Shown here piece by piece: positions 17,070 through 24,866 of a stretch of DNA of 64,000 nucleotides. Position 1 is the first letter of the stretch. Every line of letters starts with the position of its first letter. This DNA comes from Aureimonas altamirensis. GTDB taxonomy: Bacteria > Pseudomonadota > Alphaproteobacteria > Rhizobiales > Rhizobiaceae. Both the position numbers and the translations under genes were made by a program. The stretch covers positions 62,001 through 126,000 of the forward strand of contig NZ_JAMQCO010000009.1 of NCBI RefSeq assembly GCF_023702225.1, read 5' to 3'. Under the pieces are notes generated by a model. The model had not been told where the DNA came from. It did not search any database and saw only the letters and a list, made by a program, of their open reading frames with translations.

Positions 17070-17826
17070 CCGCATCGGCGGCGCGACGCGCCTGATCGCG
17101 ACGCTGGCTTCGGCCGGCGCCGTCGGTCTGTATCGCCTCGTCTCCCGGCGGCCGCTTCTGTATCTCGGCACGGCGGCCTTCCTGACGCTCGGCTCCGTCG
17201 TCGGCGCAAACGCCTTCCGGCAGGAAGCGGGGATCGTCAGCCCCATCCTGGCGACACGCGGCGGAGTGCATGTTTCGTCCGAGCCGGCCGACATCACCGG
17301 CGCGATCCCGCAGGAGAAGGTCGTGGCCGCCGTCGAGGAGTGGCGCCCCGTCAACGACCCTCGCATCATGTCGGTGCCGCTGGTGCGCGAGGTGCAGCAG
17401 GTGCTGCAGTTGCACGGCTTCTACAAGAGCGAGATCGACGGCAGGCCGGGCCAGGCGACAGACCTTGCGGTGCGCCGGTTTCAGGAAAGCCAGGGTCTGC
17501 AGGTGGATGGCATGATAACGCCGCTGCTGCTGACGCAGGTGCGCCAGTATGGGCAGGTCAACCCGACGCCCGGGGGCGACGACCGCAGCCTTGAAGAGCG
17601 CGTCGCCGAGTTGAATGCGGCGTCTGGCAACGACCGCGAGCTCGTGCGCCAGATCCAGTCCGCGCTGACGCGCGCCAATGTCGCGGAATTGCGGGCGGAC
17701 GGCATTGCCGGAGAGCAGACGCGTTCGGCCATCCGAACGTTCCAGGCCCTGCATGGCATGGACGTTACGGGCGAGCCGGATGGGGACGTGCTCAAGAAGC
17801 TGACGGAAGTCGGCGCGGTGAACTGA
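17002..17826 (+). CDS. Membrane-anchored peptidoglycan-binding protein
   Basis: A 274-residue protein with a basic cytoplasmic tail, one membrane segment (LLYLGTAAFLTLGSVVGANAF, residues about 52-72) and two peptidoglycan-binding type 1 repeats in the periplasmic part. Repeat 1 is VQQVLQLHGFYKSEIDGRPG, then LAVRRFQESQGLQVDGMIT. Repeat 2 is IQSALTRANVAELRADGIAG, then SAIRTFQALHGMDVTG. It probably tethers something to the cell wall. The start lies inside the kinase-like gene, and its stop overlaps the DUF1491 start, so the three genes form one operon. Confidence 0.8.
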   Translation: MPAKKPRTSPQTSRKRRTAAQPDRIGGATRLIATLASAGAVGLYRLVSRRPLLYLGTAAFLTLGSVVGANAFRQEAGIVSPILATRGGVHVSSEPADITGAIPQEKVVAAVEEWRPVNDPRIMSVPLVREVQQVLQLHGFYKSEIDGRPGQATDLAVRRFQESQGLQVDGMITPLLLTQVRQYGQVNPTPGGDDRSLEERVAELNAASGNDRELVRQIQSALTRANVAELRADGIAGEQTRSAIRTFQALHGMDVTGEPDGDVLKKLTEVGAVN

Positions 17827-18161
17827 TGCGCATCACCGCAGACCTGTTCGTCGCGCAGTTGACCCGGCGGGTCTTTGCCGATGGCGGTTTCGCCGCCGTG
17901 GAGCGCCGCGGTGCGGAAGCGGCGGGAGCGATCTTCGTGGTGGTGCGGCACCGGGACGGCAGCGTGCAACTGTACGCGCCGGCGGTCCAGGCCCTGGCCG
18001 ACGAGGACGGCGAGCGCAGGTTCATGGCCGAGCCACAAAAGGATGCGGAAGCATTGGCCCGGCGCTTCGAGCGGGAGGCGCGTTTCGACCCCGATTTCTG
18101 GGTCGTCGAGCTGGAGACGGATGACGTCGCCCGCTACCTCACGCTTGCCGAGGCTGGCTGA
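17826..18161 (+). CDS. DUF1491 family protein
   Basis: A 111-residue protein starting MRITADLFVAQLTRRVFADGGFAAV. The pattern (aellV.AL.RR....G..a.v...Gd..aG.i.V....dG...ly.P, then RFDPDFWVVELE) is DUF1491, an alphaproteobacterial family of unknown function. The start overlaps the preceding stop by one base (TGATG), so it is the last gene of the kinase-like/peptidoglycan-binding operon. Its 3' end overlaps the convergent gene by 23 bp. Confidence 0.8.
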   Translation: MRITADLFVAQLTRRVFADGGFAAVERRGAEAAGAIFVVVRHRDGSVQLYAPAVQALADEDGERRFMAEPQKDAEALARRFEREARFDPDFWVVELETDDVARYLTLAEAG

Positions 18162-18924
18162 CCGGAGTGTCGGGCCGCTGCCGCCGCTTGCCGAAGTGGC
18201 TGCGGGCAGGGGCATCGGCCGAAGGCTCGCGCAGGCGGCCGAAGGCCTTCTCTTCAGGCTGCCTGTACTCCGCCTTGAGCTTCTGACGGCATTCGTCCGA
18301 ATCGAGTTTGCGGTAGGCCGCCGCGAAGGCGTCCAGCGCCTGGACGTTGCCGGAAAATTCCGGTCGCAACATCATCAGGATCGCCAGCGCATCGCCGGGG
18401 CTCGCCTTGAGGCCCTTCAACGCCATGGCGATCATGTGCCCATCGGAGTCGCCGGTAAAGTCCGGGCGTCGTCCCTGCGACAACCCATAGGCTTCGGACA
18501 GACGGTCGAACGCCTTGTCCGATTGGCCCTTCAGAGCGGCTTCGGCGACAGCCTGGACGGCGGGCGACGCCGTCGGGCAAGCTTGTGCGCCGGTATCGGC
18601 AAGCCGCAGCTGCGTGCGACGAACGAGACCGAGCAACGGCGCGGACGCGGCCTGCGGCCGGGCCGGAAGTTCTGCCGCCAGCGCTTCGATGCTGACGGGG
18701 CTGTTGTCCATGCCCGAAAGGGCGCCCGCGACCTGGCGCCTGGCCGGATCAGACAGGCGGGGCCAACTGGACAGGACGAGGCGCGTGAAATCTTCCGCCT
18801 GACGTCGGCTGGGCCTCTCGATGGCGGAGAAGGCGGATATCGCGGCCAGCGCCACCGTATCGATGGATTGCGCACCTTGCGGCTTTTCCAGTGTACGGAA
18901 CAGGGCGGGTGCAGCGTCGATCAT
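18139..18924 (-). CDS. Hypothetical alpha-helical protein
   Basis: A 261-residue protein with no signal peptide or membrane segment, made largely of predicted helices (VALAAISAFSAIERPSRR, QAVAEAALKGQSDKAFDRL, MIAMALKGLKASPGDALAIL). The organisation is reminiscent of DUF2336/HEAT-like helical repeat proteins of alphaproteobacteria, but I cannot assign it. The last 35 residues are basic and probably disordered. It stands alone between the DUF1491 gene and the DUF1254-type gene. Confidence 0.6.
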   Translation of the reverse strand: MIDAAPALFRTLEKPQGAQSIDTVALAAISAFSAIERPSRRQAEDFTRLVLSSWPRLSDPARRQVAGALSGMDNSPVSIEALAAELPARPQAASAPLLGLVRRTQLRLADTGAQACPTASPAVQAVAEAALKGQSDKAFDRLSEAYGLSQGRRPDFTGDSDGHMIAMALKGLKASPGDALAILMMLRPEFSGNVQALDAFAAAYRKLDSDECRQKLKAEYRQPEEKAFGRLREPSADAPARSHFGKRRQRPDTPVSQPRQA

Positions 18925-19004
18925 GGTGCGTGGCGTATCGTTCCTGTGAGGGTTTGCCCAAATTAGACCGGAAACCTTAACCGATCATTAACCATAGCAG
19001 ACCG

Positions 19005-19553
19005 TCAGGACGGCGGGAGCGGTTCGGTCCGGCACCGCAGCGTGCCGACGAAGCGTGCCGCTGCCGCCGCAAGGCTGGGCGCCTCGACCACGCCGCGCAA
19101 CACGACATAGCCCTCTGCCGCGTCGAAGGGCACGAAGATCGAGGCGTTCTCGTCGAACGTCCCGGCCAGGCGCAACTGGTCGAACTGCTCCTGCGTGCCC
19201 AGCATGATATCCAGCGTATCGTCGAGCGCTGCGCGCTGGTTGATGCTGTAGATGTTGTCGCCGGATGGATTGAACACGGATGCCGTCCAGAACGCAGAGG
19301 ATGGGTCCGCCGTCAGGTGTATCGGCCCGTTCGCGCTGGAGAAGCGGCATGTGGCCAGGTCGAAGGCCGGGTCGACGAAGGTGAACGGGCCGGAGCCCCC
19401 GGCCAGGACTTCGGTTTCGAACAGCGCGCTGCTTGCCGACAGGCGGCTCCATGCGCTGTCTTCGGCAAGCCTGGGCATGGCCAGTATCACGCCGATATGG
19501 ACGACGGCGGCTCCGACGAGCCCCACCAGAAGAGCGAGGATGAGCTTACCCAC
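19005..19553 (-). CDS. DUF1254-like membrane-anchored protein
   Basis: A 182-residue protein with an N-terminal membrane segment (LILALLVGLVGAAVVHIGVIL) and a periplasmic domain containing FDLATCRFSSANGPIHLTA and TASVFNPSGDNIYSINQRAA. This resembles the short Rhizobiales version of DUF1254, typically encoded right after a DUF1214 protein. The start overlaps the end of the upstream DUF1214 gene by 8 bp. Its role in the envelope is unknown. Confidence 0.65.
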   Translation of the reverse strand: MGKLILALLVGLVGAAVVHIGVILAMPRLAEDSAWSRLSASSALFETEVLAGGSGPFTFVDPAFDLATCRFSSANGPIHLTADPSSAFWTASVFNPSGDNIYSINQRAALDDTLDIMLGTQEQFDQLRLAGTFDENASIFVPFDAAEGYVVLRGVVEAPSLAAAAARFVGTLRCRTEPLPPS

Positions 19554-20148
19554 GGCCGGCGCAATCCGCTCTGTCTATTGTGGGCAGGGCCAGCCTGTCG
19601 GTGCCGGCCGAGCTGCTGGCCGGCGTATCGTACAGCGATAGCGCCAGAACCACCGGGCCGCCATCGCCGGGCAGCGCCAGCCAGTTGCCGGGCTGCGCCA
19701 GCGCGCTCGCCACGATGGGTGCTGCATTGGCATCGTCGCGCATCAGCCGCGAGGATACGAGAACGCCCGGGCGATCCGAGTGCCGGGGCATAGCGAGCCG
19801 GCCGTCCGGGCGGTAGGCCGTCAGCGTGTAGAGGCGCGCCAGCGGTATTGGCCCTTCGACGCGGTAGATGCAGTCGGCACGAAGAGGGCGGCCGCCGGAA
19901 TCGGTCGCGGCGCGGAAGGACAGTCCCTCGCCCAGTCCGAGGGTGAGGTTGCCGTCCCTTGCCGACCGCGCCCTCGAATAAGGGTCGGCTGCCGGGGAGC
20001 CGGTCATCCTGTCGGCGCGCCATGGGCCGATGGCGATGACCCCCTGGCCCTCGAAGCGTGCCAGAAGGGCCTGCGCCGACCAGGCGCCGCCGCCGAAGGC
20101 GACGCCGATCGCGACCAGCATCAGCAGGACGAGGCGCAGCCCTGGCAT
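19546..20148 (-). CDS. DUF1214 domain-containing exported protein
   Basis: A 200-residue protein starting MPGLRLVLLMLVAIGVAFGGG, a signal anchor. The periplasmic part contains the DUF1214 signatures ADPYSRARSARDGNLTLGLGEG, DCIYRVEGPIPLARLYTLTAY and PGNWLALPGDGGPVVLALSLYDTPA. DUF1254/DUF1214 pairs are envelope proteins of unknown function. The gene starts 5 bp after the stop of the penicillin-binding protein and overlaps the next gene, so all three are in one leftward operon, suggesting a cell-envelope role. Confidence 0.78.
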   Translation of the reverse strand: MPGLRLVLLMLVAIGVAFGGGAWSAQALLARFEGQGVIAIGPWRADRMTGSPAADPYSRARSARDGNLTLGLGEGLSFRAATDSGGRPLRADCIYRVEGPIPLARLYTLTAYRPDGRLAMPRHSDRPGVLVSSRLMRDDANAAPIVASALAQPGNWLALPGDGGPVVLALSLYDTPASSSAGTDRLALPTIDRADCAGRG

Positions 20149-20153
20149 TGCGC

Positions 20154-22319
20154 TCAACGGGCTTCCGCGGCGGTTGCGTCTTCGCCTCTCGCGGCGACGC
20201 GGTTTGTGCCCGTGGGCGGCGCGTCGCGCATCATGCGCGACAGATTGGACAGGAGGCGTTGCGTATCGGCGTTGATGCTGGGCGGCCGCGAGATCAGCGG
20301 CGCGTCGTCGCCGCGTGCCGCGACCGGCGTGCTGCCGGGGTCGGGCAGGGGGTTTTCGATGTCGGGTATGGGGTAGAGGTCGATCCCCGTGTGCGCAGCT
20401 TCCATGAAGCGTTGCCACGTCATGGCCGGCAATGAGCCGCCGGTGAGCTTGTTGGTCGGCTTGAAGCTGTCGTTCCCGTACCAGACGGCCGCCGTGAAAT
20501 TGCCGGTATAGCCGACAAACCAGGCATCGCGGTAGCCTTGCGTCGTGCCCGTCTTGCCGGCGGCCCGCGTCATGGACAGCGCGGCGCGGCGCGCGGTTCC
20601 GCGCTCGGGTATCTGTACCAGCATCTCGTTCATCGACCGCGCCGCATCTGCCGAAAGCACGCGCTGCGGTGCGGGCAGGTCCCGAGCGGCGCTCCACACG
20701 ACATTGCCTTCCCCATCCATCATGTCCAGCACGGCGTGGCGGTTGGCCTGCATGCCGCCGGCTGGGAATACCGCATAGCCGGTCGCCTGGTCCATCACCG
20801 TCACCTCGTTGGTGCCGAGCGCGATGGTCTTGTCGCCGCGAAGGGGCGTTTCCACGCCCATGCGCGCGGCGAGCCTGGCGACGTTCCCGGAGCCGACCTT
20901 CTGGCTGAGCTTCACCGCCACCGTGTTGATCGAGCGGGCCAGCGCCGTTTCCACGGACATGCGTCCGGAGAAGGAGTTGCCGTAGTTCTGGGGCGACCAG
21001 TTGCCGACCCGGACCGGCCCGTCCACGACGGTATCCTTCGGCGTCATCCCGTCCTCCATGGCGGCGGCATAGATGTAAGGCTTGAAGGAGGAGCCCGGCT
21101 GGCGGAGCGCACGGGTGGCGCGGTTGAACTGCGATACGCCGTAATCGCGCCCGCCGACCAGCGCCCGTACGCCGCCTTCATGGTCCAGCACCACCATGGC
21201 GCTCTGCTCCACGCCGTAGGTCTTGCCGAACTGGCGCAGATGATAGTCGATCGATTCGTCGGCCAGCCGCTGCAGCCCCATGTCGATGGTCGTGCGCGCG
21301 GTCAGGTTGCGCAGCTTGCTGCCGGCGGTCAGGCGGCGCACCTCGTCGAAGGCGAAGTCCAGGAAATAGTCGGGCGATGCGACGGTGGAGCGGTCGACGG
21401 CGGTGGCCGGCCGGCGGCGGGCAGCCACGACCTGGCCCTCGGTCATGAAGCCGCTGTCCACCATGGCGCCGAGCACGACGTTGGCCCGGGCGCGCGCCGC
21501 GGGCAGGTTGATGTGCGGCGCGTAGGCGGCCGGCGCCTTGAACAGACCTGCCAGCATGGCGGCCTCGGCCAGGTTCACGTTGCGCACGTCCTTGCCGAAA
21601 TAGAACTCGGCCGCCGCCGCCGCGCCGAAGGTGCCGCCGCCCATATAGGCGCGGTCGAGATACATCGAGAGGATCTCGCGCTTGGAGTAATGCGTCTCCA
21701 GCCACAGCGCGATGAACGCCTCGTTGATCTTGCGGTCGATGGAGCGCTCGTTGGTCAGAAACAGGTTCTTGGCGAGCTGCTGCGTCAGCGTGGAGCCGCC
21801 CTGCACCACGCCGCCGGCCCGCGCATTCTCGCTCATGGCGCGTCCGAGGCCGACGAAGTCGATGCCCCAATGCTCGAAGAAGCGGCGGTCCTCCGTGGCC
21901 AGGACAGCCTTCAGGAAATGGTCCGGCATCTCTTCGATGGGCACGGCGTCGGCGCGCAATTCGCCGCGCCGGCCGATCTCGTTGCCATGACGGTCGAGGA
22001 AGGCGACCGAATAGGAGCCCTCCGCCGGAAGCCCGTCGGCCGTCAGGCGCATGGCGGGCTGGGCCAGCGCCAGCAGCACCATGAGGCCGGCGAGGCCGAG
22101 CGTAAGCCCCTCGCAGGACAGCTCGACCATGGCGCGGTTGAAGCCGCGCGCACGAAACTTCCGGGAAAAGATGGTCAGACTTTCCCATGCGGCCGAAAAG
22201 CCGTGAAAAAGCCGCCACAAGCTGCTATCCAGCCAGGCATCGACTTCGATAAGCGGCGTTGGGCCGCGCCGCTTCTGCCGGTTGGGTGGGAACTGTTTCC
22301 GCACGCTTATCACCACCAC
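20154..22319 (-). CDS. Bifunctional penicillin-binding protein 1 (transglycosylase/transpeptidase)
   Basis: A 721-residue class A penicillin-binding protein, a little shorter than E. coli PBP1a/1b. It polymerises lipid II and cross-links peptidoglycan in the periplasm. One membrane anchor (GLTLGLAGLMVLLALAQPAM) is followed by the GT51 domain with catalytic Glu in AVLATEDRRFFEHWGID, and GGSTLTQQLAKNLFL. The transpeptidase domain has SXXK in RQPGSSFKPYIY, SXN in ARSINT and KTGTT. The GTG at 22319 is the first of several possible GTG starts. It heads an operon with DUF1214 and DUF1254-type genes. Confidence 0.92.
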   Translation of the reverse strand: MVVISVRKQFPPNRQKRRGPTPLIEVDAWLDSSLWRLFHGFSAAWESLTIFSRKFRARGFNRAMVELSCEGLTLGLAGLMVLLALAQPAMRLTADGLPAEGSYSVAFLDRHGNEIGRRGELRADAVPIEEMPDHFLKAVLATEDRRFFEHWGIDFVGLGRAMSENARAGGVVQGGSTLTQQLAKNLFLTNERSIDRKINEAFIALWLETHYSKREILSMYLDRAYMGGGTFGAAAAAEFYFGKDVRNVNLAEAAMLAGLFKAPAAYAPHINLPAARARANVVLGAMVDSGFMTEGQVVAARRRPATAVDRSTVASPDYFLDFAFDEVRRLTAGSKLRNLTARTTIDMGLQRLADESIDYHLRQFGKTYGVEQSAMVVLDHEGGVRALVGGRDYGVSQFNRATRALRQPGSSFKPYIYAAAMEDGMTPKDTVVDGPVRVGNWSPQNYGNSFSGRMSVETALARSINTVAVKLSQKVGSGNVARLAARMGVETPLRGDKTIALGTNEVTVMDQATGYAVFPAGGMQANRHAVLDMMDGEGNVVWSAARDLPAPQRVLSADAARSMNEMLVQIPERGTARRAALSMTRAAGKTGTTQGYRDAWFVGYTGNFTAAVWYGNDSFKPTNKLTGGSLPAMTWQRFMEAAHTGIDLYPIPDIENPLPDPGSTPVAARGDDAPLISRPPSINADTQRLLSNLSRMMRDAPPTGTNRVAARGEDATAAEAR

Positions 22320-22380
22320 GCATACGGGGCATGCGGAATGGCTTCCGCTGCCCGGCTTCGTACGCCCTTCATAACCCTAG

Positions 22381-22917
22381 GTGAGCAAATTGACGGTAAA
22401 CAGCAAGCCGCCGACGCAAGATTCGCCATTGAATTCCACGCTGCGTGATTTCGGCAACAGGCCGTTCTGGCGCGAGCGCGCGCTGGAGGAATTTTCCGCG
22501 CGCGAGTGGGAGTCGCTGTGCGATGGCTGCGGCCGCTGCTGCCTCAACAAGCTGGAGGATTGGGACACGGGCGAGATCGCGTGGACCAATGTCGCCTGCC
22601 GCCTGCTGGACTGCGAAAGCTGCCGCTGCTCCGATTACGAGGACCGGCTGACCACCGTGCCGGACTGTTTGCCGCTGACGCCGCAGACCGTGCGCGAGAT
22701 CGGGTGGCTGCCGCCGACATGCGCCTACCGCCTCGTCGCCGAGGGGCGGGATCTGTATTGGTGGCACCACCTCGTATCGGGCGACCCGACGACCGTGCAC
22801 CAGGCCGGCATATCGGTGCGTGGCCGCGCCATCAGCGAGGAAGGGCTGGCGCCGGAAGAGTTCGAGGATCATCTCGCGGCCTGGCCCGGACAGAATCCTA
22901 TGAACGAAAATCATTGA
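22381..22917 (+). CDS. YcgN family cysteine-cluster protein (UPF0260)
   Basis: A 178-residue protein. [20 protein letters not shown] and [18 protein letters not shown] give the cysteine-rich cluster of UPF0260/YcgN, thought to bind zinc or an Fe-S cluster. [23 protein letters not shown] and [24 protein letters not shown] are family signatures. The GTG start has only a weak binding site, but no in-frame ATG lies near it. The function is unknown. It is the last ordinary gene before the phage cluster. Confidence 0.88.
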   Translation: MSKLTVNSKPPTQDSPLNSTLRDFGNRPFWRERALEEFSAREWESLCDGCGRCCLNKLEDWDTGEIAWTNVACRLLDCESCRCSDYEDRLTTVPDCLPLTPQTVREIGWLPPTCAYRLVAEGRDLYWWHHLVSGDPTTVHQAGISVRGRAISEEGLAPEEFEDHLAAWPGQNPMNENH

Positions 22918-22932
22918 TCCTGAAAAAGACAG

Positions 22933-22961
22933 TTGACACCGTTACGGTGATCGGCTAGAAG
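22933..22961 (+). promoter_or_regulatory. Sigma70-type promoter with operator-like repeats, upstream of the phage cluster
   Basis: TTGACA (22933-22938) and TAGAAG (22956-22961) are separated by exactly 17 bp. The inverted repeat CACCG-TTA-CGGTG (22937-22949) overlaps the -35 box and spacer. A second repeat, ATTCG-N6-CGAAT (22962-22977), covers the expected start site. Such a layout is typical of a repressed promoter. It reads into the terminase genes. Confidence 0.5.
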
Positions 22962-23006
22962 ATTCGTACGGTCGAATTTCTGTATCGACTGACTGGTTTT
23001 TGAAGG

Positions 23007-23037
23007 GGCTGCGCCGGCGTCGGTTGCGGCCTTTTTT
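23007..23037 (+). terminator. Terminator hairpin in the leader of the phage cluster
   Basis: A seven-pair stem (23007-23013 with 23025-23031, including two G-U pairs) with an 11-nt loop is followed by six T residues. It lies between the promoter at 22933-22961 and the first terminase gene at 23075. It could therefore act as an attenuator needing antitermination, or simply end transcription from the ycgN side. Confidence 0.5.
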
Positions 23038-23074
23038 CGTTTCCCGATCCCCGAATCCATCCGTTGGAGCATCT

Positions 23075-23401
23075 GTGGTCCGACAAGCACGAAGCGCCGC
23101 CACCGGCGGCGCGCGCAGGCGTGGCGCGGCCGAAGGGGCGCGCCTTGCCGAACTGGCGCGCGGCCATGCGGAGGCCGCGCTGGACGCCCTTGTGGAAATC
23201 GCCGTGGAGGGGGGCAGCGAGGCTGCACGCATCTCCGCGGCCAACGCCATCCTGGACCGCGCCTACGGCAAGCCGGGCGCCGGCGGCGACGCCGCCGCGC
23301 CCGATGGCCCCACGAACCCGAAAGACCTGAGCGACGATGAGCTTCTCAGTATCGCCAGCGCAGGCGGCGCGCGAACTGCTGCGCCGCCGGAGGGGCCGTG
23401 A
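23075..23401 (+). CDS. Small terminase subunit-like protein
   Basis: A 108-residue protein starting at a GTG with GGAG seven bases upstream; the longer frame from 23000 would run through the leader terminator. The basic N-terminus (VRQARSAATGGARRRG) is followed by helices LAELARGHAEAALDALVEIAVEGG and ISAANAILDRAYGKPG. This is the pattern seen in alphaproteobacterial phage DUF5681-like/small terminase proteins that recognise packaging DNA. The end (DLSDDELLSIASAGG) is typical of terminase adaptors. It overlaps the large terminase gene by 65 bp. Confidence 0.65.
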   Translation: MVRQARSAATGGARRRGAAEGARLAELARGHAEAALDALVEIAVEGGSEAARISAANAILDRAYGKPGAGGDAAAPDGPTNPKDLSDDELLSIASAGGARTAAPPEGP

Positions 23402-24866
23402 AAGCCTGACGGGCTTTTCGGGCGTGGTCGCCATACCGGGACGGCCCGACGAGACGGTCGAAGACGCCTACGAGGCGGTGGAAACGGGCATCGCCGCCCA
23501 CCACCGCCTGCTGATGGACGCCATCGACACCTGCCTCGACACCGCGAATGGCCGGCTGATGGTGTTCATGCCGCCGGGCAGCGCCAAAAGCACCTATGCC
23601 AGCGTGCTGACGCCGCCCTTCGCGATGGGGCGCAAGCCGGGCTTCCGCGTCATCGGGGCGTGCTACGCGACGGAGCTTGCCCGCAAGCTGGGGCGCCGCT
23701 GCCGCTCCATCGTCCGGCAACCCGCCTTCGAACGGCTGTTCCGCACGCGGCTTTCCGCCGAAAGCGCGGCGGCGGACGAATGGTCGCTGACCAACGGCTC
23801 GGAGTACATGGCCGGGGGCATACTCTCGGGCATTACCGGCAACCGGGCGGATCTCGTGCTGATCGACGATCCCGTCAAGGGGCGGCAGGATGCCGAGAGC
23901 CCGGTGATCCGGCGCAAGACGCTGGATGCCTATCAAGACGACCTGATGACACGGCTCCTGCCCGGCGGGTCGGTGATCCTGGTGCAGACCCGCTGGCATG
24001 AAGAGGATCTGGCCGGCTGCATCCTGCCGGAAGGGTATGACGGGCAGTCCGGCGACATCGCCTGCCGGGACGGCCAGACATGGCGTGTCCTGTGCCTGCC
24101 GGCCCGGGCCGAGCGGGAAGACGACCCGCTGGGCCGCCGGCCCGGCGAGTATCTGTGGCCGGAATGGTTTCCGCGTAGCCACTGGGCGCCGTTCGAACGC
24201 AATCCCAGAAGCTGGGCCAGCCTGTTCCAGCAGCGGCCTTCGCCCGACGAGGGGGACATCTTCCGCCGCGAATGGCTGGCGCTTTACGACACTTTGCCGG
24301 CGGGATGCCGCTTCTATGGCGGGTCCGACTACGCGGTGTCCGACGCCGGCGACTATACGGTGCATGTGGTGGTGGCGATGGACGCGGAGGGCACGCTCTA
24401 CGTCCACGACCTGTGGCGCGGAAAGGGCGAACCCGACAAGTGGATCGAACCGCTGCTCGATCTGGTCGAAGCGCACGATCCGCTGGCCTGGGCGGAGGAG
24501 GCGGGCCAGATCAACAAGTCGATCGGCCCGTTCCTGCGCCGGCGCATGGCCGAGCGGCGGGTCTTCTTCCACCGCCGCCAGGAGGCGTCCACCACCGACA
24601 AGGTGGCGCGGGCGCGCTCGCTCCAGGGAAGGATGGCCTCGGGCCGCGTCATGCTGCGGCGCGGCGCTCCCTGGCTGGCCGACCTCGTGGCCGAACTGAC
24701 GGTGTTTCCCAACGGCCGGCATGACGACCAGGTCGATGCGCTGACCAAGACGACGCAGATGCTGGACAGGATGCGGGGCACGGCAAACGGGCCGGGCCTG
24801 CCCACCGCCGACCCCTTCATGGCCAAAAACGCGTTCTCGCGCCCACGATCAGGAACACGACTGTGA
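23337..24866 (+). CDS. Phage terminase large subunit
   Basis: A 509-residue packaging motor. The N-terminal ATPase has a Walker A-like loop MPPGSAKSTYAS, Walker B LVLIDDPVKGRQD and the coupling motif ILVQTRWHEEDL. The C-terminal RNase H-like nuclease has a first acidic site in GGSDYAVSDAGDYT and a later one in HDDQVDALT. Length and motif order match terminases of short-tailed phages of Rhizobiales. The start lies within the small-subunit gene and the stop overlaps the portal start (GTGA). Confidence 0.92.
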   Translation: MSFSVSPAQAARELLRRRRGRESLTGFSGVVAIPGRPDETVEDAYEAVETGIAAHHRLLMDAIDTCLDTANGRLMVFMPPGSAKSTYASVLTPPFAMGRKPGFRVIGACYATELARKLGRRCRSIVRQPAFERLFRTRLSAESAAADEWSLTNGSEYMAGGILSGITGNRADLVLIDDPVKGRQDAESPVIRRKTLDAYQDDLMTRLLPGGSVILVQTRWHEEDLAGCILPEGYDGQSGDIACRDGQTWRVLCLPARAEREDDPLGRRPGEYLWPEWFPRSHWAPFERNPRSWASLFQQRPSPDEGDIFRREWLALYDTLPAGCRFYGGSDYAVSDAGDYTVHVVVAMDAEGTLYVHDLWRGKGEPDKWIEPLLDLVEAHDPLAWAEEAGQINKSIGPFLRRRMAERRVFFHRRQEASTTDKVARARSLQGRMASGRVMLRRGAPWLADLVAELTVFPNGRHDDQVDALTKTTQMLDRMRGTANGPGLPTADPFMAKNAFSRPRSGTRL

